DNA of 17,251 nt from JAWXCH01 sp034440595 (lineage in GTDB: Bacteria; Planctomycetota; Planctomycetia; Pirellulales; JALHPA01): the NCBI GenBank assembly GCA_034440595.1, contig JAWXCH010000069.1, positions 1 through 17,251 of the forward strand, written 5' to 3'. Below are positions 14,517-17,251 of the stretch, piece by piece. The position numbers and the translations under genes are program-made. The notes beneath the pieces were generated by a model. That model was not told the origin of the DNA. It worked only from the letters and a program-made list of their open reading frames with translations, and ran no database searches. Positions within the stretch are counted from its first letter, which is position 1. Every line of letters begins with the position of its first letter.

Positions 14517-14780
14517 TTACAGGTTGGCCAGATCCAACTCAGGAGGACCACCACCTTCGCTGACTTCGCCGGTGATTCGCAGGCTGGCAGATCCATCCAG
14601 ATAAATCTTGTCCTGCATGATCTCTTGGATCACGATGCGCAATTTGTCGTCCGAACCGATATCGACCAGTGGACGGCTGCCGGCGTTCAATGCGACCAGT
14701 CGCTTTTGAATCAGGGTCGAGAGCTTGAATCGGCCCCCGACTTTGTTCACGATCTCTTCTTCACGCAGTTCATCAATCAT
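14517..14780 (-). CDS. rpoZ: RNA polymerase omega subunit
   Basis: Omega stabilises beta-prime and assists RNA polymerase assembly. The 87-aa product MIDELREEEIVNKVGGRFKLSTLIQKRL has the typical opening, with the conserved NKVGGRFKLSTLIQKR stretch that contacts beta-prime. The later part, to ELDLANL, is variable, as usual. The ATG at 14780 shares one base with the gmk stop (TGATG), which implies translational coupling. An upstream TTG at 14789 is in frame but gives a non-standard N-terminus. The gmk-rpoZ-coaBC order is common in bacteria and supports the assignment of this short, divergent sequence. Confidence 0.88.
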   Translation of the reverse strand: MIDELREEEIVNKVGGRFKLSTLIQKRLVALNAGSRPLVDIGSDDKLRIVIQEIMQDKIYLDGSASLRITGEVSEGGGPPELDLANL

Positions 14781-15361
14781 CAGGCACAAACCTCCAAGCG
14801 TTTCAAAATATCAACTATCTCCTGGACCGCCTGGTCCACGGAGTCGTTCTTCACGATGTATTGGTATTTGCTCACCATCGCCAACTCACGACGGGCCACT
14901 TCCAAACGCCGTTCGATAACGTCGGCTGACTCGGTCCCGCGCAGGCGAAGTCGGCGTTCCAACTCCTCCACCGATTCAGGGCGAACAAAGATTGTAATCG
15001 CCTGTGGATACTGCCGTAAGACGGCCAGAGTCCCCTCAACGTCAATCTCTAAGACTACCCATTGGCCGGCTGCAAGTCGAGGGGCCACCTCACTATGCAG
15101 CGTTCCATACCAGAAACCACGGCCAAAGACCTCAAATGTCTCTAAAAACTCGCCATTTTTCTGCCGCCGGAAGAACTCCTCGTTTGACAGGAAGTAATAG
15201 TCCTCGCCATCCTGTTCACCGGGTCGAGGGGGGCGTGTCGTTGCCGACACACTGGACTGCAACTGCGGACAGCGACTAAAGACCTCGCGCAAAATGGTCG
15301 TTTTGCCGGCACCTGACGGCCCGGAAACAATAATCAAGCGGCCTGGTCCTTCTTCGTTCAT
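14780..15361 (-). CDS. gmk: Guanylate kinase
   Basis: Gmk phosphorylates GMP to GDP with ATP in purine salvage and synthesis. The 193-aa protein has the P-loop GPSGAGKT at residues 14-21, and SATTRPPRPGEQDGEDYYFLS for GMP binding. YGTLHSEV, LEIDVEGTLAV and the lid arginines in RLRLRGTES follow. The length is close to the usual 200-210 aa. The ATG at 15361 overlaps the yicC stop by 4 nt (ATGA), and its own stop overlaps the rpoZ start by one base, so it lies in a coupled three-gene unit. Confidence 0.97.
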   Translation of the reverse strand: MNEEGPGRLIIVSGPSGAGKTTILREVFSRCPQLQSSVSATTRPPRPGEQDGEDYYFLSNEEFFRRQKNGEFLETFEVFGRGFWYGTLHSEVAPRLAAGQWVVLEIDVEGTLAVLRQYPQAITIFVRPESVEELERRLRLRGTESADVIERRLEVARRELAMVSKYQYIVKNDSVDQAVQEIVDILKRLEVCA

Positions 15362-16242
15362 TCTACGTTCTGGATCATTTCGCGTAATCGTTCGATCGCG
15401 GTTTTCATCTCGATCACATGCCGCGCGATCTCGACATCGGTCGATTTAGAACCGATGGTGTTCACCTCGCGGAACATCTCTTGGATAAGAAATTCTAGCT
15501 TTCTACCGACACTGTCTCCGGCGGCCAGAATCGTGTGAAACTGGTCCAAATGACTTCGCAAGCGGACCATTTCTTCGGAAATATCGCTTCGTTCCGCGAA
15601 AATGCTGACTTCGCGGATCAAGTCGGCCGGGTTCAAACTGACGCCGTACTCCTCCAGAACTTTTGCCACTCGATCGTGCAATCGATTCCGGTAGGCTCCG
15701 ACAGTGAACGGTGCCCGTAATGCGATCTTGTCGACTTCGTCCGAAATGGTGCGACAGTTGGCCGTCAGGTCGATGGCCATGTTGCGGCCTTCTTCGTCGC
15801 GCATCTGATTCAGGCGAGCGAGCGCTTCGCGTACGACCTCCTGAACGACCGGCCAGCCTTCATCCGCTCGATTGACGGCCGCTTGGGTTTCACGCACAAC
15901 ACCAGGAAGTTGCAACAGCGAGGTCGGGACAACCGGATCGGTGATTCCCCAGGAGGTCTGCAATTGCTCGAGCTGACGGCGATAGCCGGTTAATACCGCA
16001 CTGTTGAGTGTGTAGGCGTCGTCGGTCGCCAGTTGATCGACGCGCAAAGAGAGCGTAACCGTGCCACGTTTGACTTGATCGCGAACGATGGCCTCGATCT
16101 GTGGTTCCAGCGTGCCATAGCCATCGCTGGACCGCATTGAGAACTTGAAGTAGCGATTGTTGACGGTGCGCAGTTCCACACCAACCGCCAGGTTCTTGTC
16201 TTGGCGTCGTGCCTCGCCGAATCCGGTCATGCTAAGTGGCAC
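15358..16242 (-). CDS. yicC: YicC family protein (putative endoribonuclease)
   Basis: The 294-aa protein matches the YicC family over its length. The N-terminal MPLSMTGFGEARR is the family hallmark, ELRTVNNRYFK follows, and the C-terminal GRKLEFLIQEMFREVNTIGSKS is the DUF1732 signature. E. coli YicC has been reported to be an endoribonuclease; whether this one cuts RNA is inference. It is cytoplasmic. The start is GTG at 16242, with GGAG about 10 nt upstream; the later ATG (SMTGFG) would lose three residues. It is 106 nt from secG and overlaps gmk by 4 nt. Confidence 0.93.
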   Translation of the reverse strand: MPLSMTGFGEARRQDKNLAVGVELRTVNNRYFKFSMRSSDGYGTLEPQIEAIVRDQVKRGTVTLSLRVDQLATDDAYTLNSAVLTGYRRQLEQLQTSWGITDPVVPTSLLQLPGVVRETQAAVNRADEGWPVVQEVVREALARLNQMRDEEGRNMAIDLTANCRTISDEVDKIALRAPFTVGAYRNRLHDRVAKVLEEYGVSLNPADLIREVSIFAERSDISEEMVRLRSHLDQFHTILAAGDSVGRKLEFLIQEMFREVNTIGSKSTDVEIARHVIEMKTAIERLREMIQNVE

Positions 16243-16348
16243 GCGTCAAATGCTCCATAAAAAACAAAATTGCAGCACCCTGTTATTGGCGTTTCTGCTG
16301 TCGGCGAACTGCCATCGCTGAGTAATAGCCACGCTGCCGGCAAATTGC

Positions 16349-16834
16349 CTAATTGGACTTGGCTGGAGCCGGTGGAGTGGTCGCCGTTGGTGCCGCCCCC
16401 GCTGGTGCTTCAGCAGTTTGGCTGGATGTACCGGCGGCCGGTGTGCCCGTGGTCGAATTGACTGGAGCTGCTGCACCACCAGTCGTTGCCGCGCCAGTTT
16501 TTTCTGAGCCGTTCGTTGCAGCTCCATTCACGGAACCTGTCGCGGAGTCGGTTTTTCCATCCTTGCTGCCAGCCGCAGTGCCGGTCCCTCTATCAAACGG
16601 GCTTGTTTTGCTGATGGAAATCTTCACCGTGGCCACGCAAAGCAAGATCCAAACCACGGCGACCACGATCGTGATTCGGGTGAACATGTCACCCGCCTTG
16701 GTCCCGAATGCGCTTTGGCCGCCCATGCCACCAAATGCTCCGGCCAAGCCTCCCCCTTTTCCTTGTTGAATTAAGATCAACAGGATCAAGAAGAGCGAAA
16801 CGAGAGTTAAGAAAAAAGTCAAAACGCCGAGCAT
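16349..16834 (-). CDS. secG: SecG, preprotein translocase subunit with long low-complexity tail
   Basis: SecG is the small auxiliary subunit of the SecYEG channel. The first 77 residues show the standard two membrane helices (about 2-23 and 53-72). Between them lies the conserved loop QQGKGGGLAGAFGGMGGQSAFGTKAGD. From about 78 to 161 a tail rich in Ala, Thr, Gly, Ser and Pro follows, ending PPAPAKSN. SecG is often only 75-110 aa. If the topology is the usual one, the tail faces the periplasm. The ATG at 16834 has AAGGA 7 nt upstream (16842-16846 on the plus strand). It lies 58 nt after the tpiA stop. Confidence 0.93.
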   Translation of the reverse strand: MLGVLTFFLTLVSLFLILLILIQQGKGGGLAGAFGGMGGQSAFGTKAGDMFTRITIVVAVVWILLCVATVKISISKTSPFDRGTGTAAGSKDGKTDSATGSVNGAATNGSEKTGAATTGGAAAPVNSTTGTPAAGTSSQTAEAPAGAAPTATTPPAPAKSN

Positions 16835-16841
16835 GTCCGCA

Positions 16842-16846
16842 TCCTT
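16842..16846 (-). promoter_or_regulatory. Ribosome binding site of secG
   Basis: AAGGA on the minus strand, 7 nt before the ATG at 16834. It supports the chosen secG start. Confidence 0.6.
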
Positions 16847-16892
16847 ACTGCTATTTTAAGAGATCCAAAACCCGTACGACGGAACTGAGCCA

Positions 16893-17251
16893 CTATGACT
16901 GCCCCATCGCGGCTACGGTTCCTCGAATGATACCGATGAAGTCGTCAACCTTGAGACTGGCTCCGCCAACTAAGGCACCGTCAATGTTCGGCTGCGACAA
17001 TAACGATTCGGCATTGTCCGCCTTCACGCTACCACCGTACTGAATCCGCACTTTTGACGCAACCTCGGCATTGTAGCGGTCTTCGATCATTTTGCGAAGG
17101 TCTGCATGGACCGCTTCCGCCTGCTCAGGGGTCGCCACCTTGCCGGTGCCGATTGCCCAGACCGGCTCATACGCAATGACCGTGTCGACCATCTGTGCTG
17201 CCGAAACATTGACCAGCGAGCCTAAGAACTGCTCTCGCACCACATTCAAGG
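16893..17251 (-). CDS. tpiA: Triosephosphate isomerase, C-terminal fragment
   Basis: This is the last 119 or so codons of a gene that begins beyond the right edge. TpiA interconverts dihydroxyacetone phosphate and glyceraldehyde 3-phosphate. IAYEPVWAIGTGKVAT contains the catalytic glutamate and the loop-6 lid. IQYGGSVKADNA and DGALVGGASL are the phosphate-binding strand and loop of the TIM barrel. The N-terminal lysine and catalytic histidine are outside the window. tpiA upstream of secG is a common arrangement in bacteria, and the 58-nt gap suggests cotranscription. Confidence 0.96.
   Translation of the reverse strand, partial: LNVVREQFLGSLVNVSAAQMVDTVIAYEPVWAIGTGKVATPEQAEAVHADLRKMIEDRYNAEVASKVRIQYGGSVKADNAESLLSQPNIDGALVGGASLKVDDFIGIIRGTVAAMGQS

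Noticed and set aside
13899..15197. A 432-codon open frame on the plus strand opposite coaC, rpoZ and gmk
   Set aside because: It lies wholly antisense to three confidently identified genes and its translation shows no recognisable domain. It is explained by codon bias of the real genes leaving the opposite frame without stops.

Overview
The window is a chromosomal housekeeping stretch from what looks like a planctomycete, most likely order Pirellulales. This taxonomic call is inference, from moderate-to-high GC, a secreted formylglycine-type sulfatase, a YidC carrying an inserted PDZ domain, a SecG with a long Ala/Thr/Gly/Pro tail, and a cold-shock protein of the type seen in that phylum. 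There are fifteen well-supported protein genes, two of them cut by the window edges, plus one conserved-looking small protein of unknown function. I see no tRNA, rRNA, CRISPR array, insertion sequence or prophage.

Layout. Positions 1-3482 (minus strand) hold a metallophosphoesterase, then yidC, then the first 53 codons of mnmE, which runs off the left edge. From 3656 to 13017 the genes are on the plus strand: tsaB (tRNA t6A), a secreted sulfatase 8 nt behind it, a full-length single-chain biotin-dependent pyruvate carboxylase, a 76-residue unknown protein, an F420-reductase-like Rossmann oxidoreductase, a cold-shock protein with a long structured leader and a clear intrinsic terminator, and a cardiolipin synthase. 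From 17251 back to 13231 (minus strand) lies a compact cluster read tpiA - secG - yicC - gmk - rpoZ - coaC - coaB. yicC/gmk and gmk/rpoZ overlap by 4 and 1 nt, which suggests translational coupling. CoaB and CoaC, commonly one fused protein, are separate genes here.

How the genes work together. YidC and SecG belong to the membrane-protein insertion and secretion machinery. MnmE and TsaB modify tRNA. Gmk supplies GDP and RpoZ is the omega subunit of RNA polymerase. CoaC and CoaB carry out consecutive steps of coenzyme A synthesis. Pyruvate carboxylase and TpiA serve central carbon metabolism, and cardiolipin synthase serves membrane lipids.

No obviously new multi-gene system is visible. The items most worth a second look are the PDZ insertion in YidC, the 76-aa orphan protein, the split CoaB/CoaC, a cluster of four hairpins at the convergent cls/coaB junction, and palindromic elements upstream of tsaB, csp and cls.
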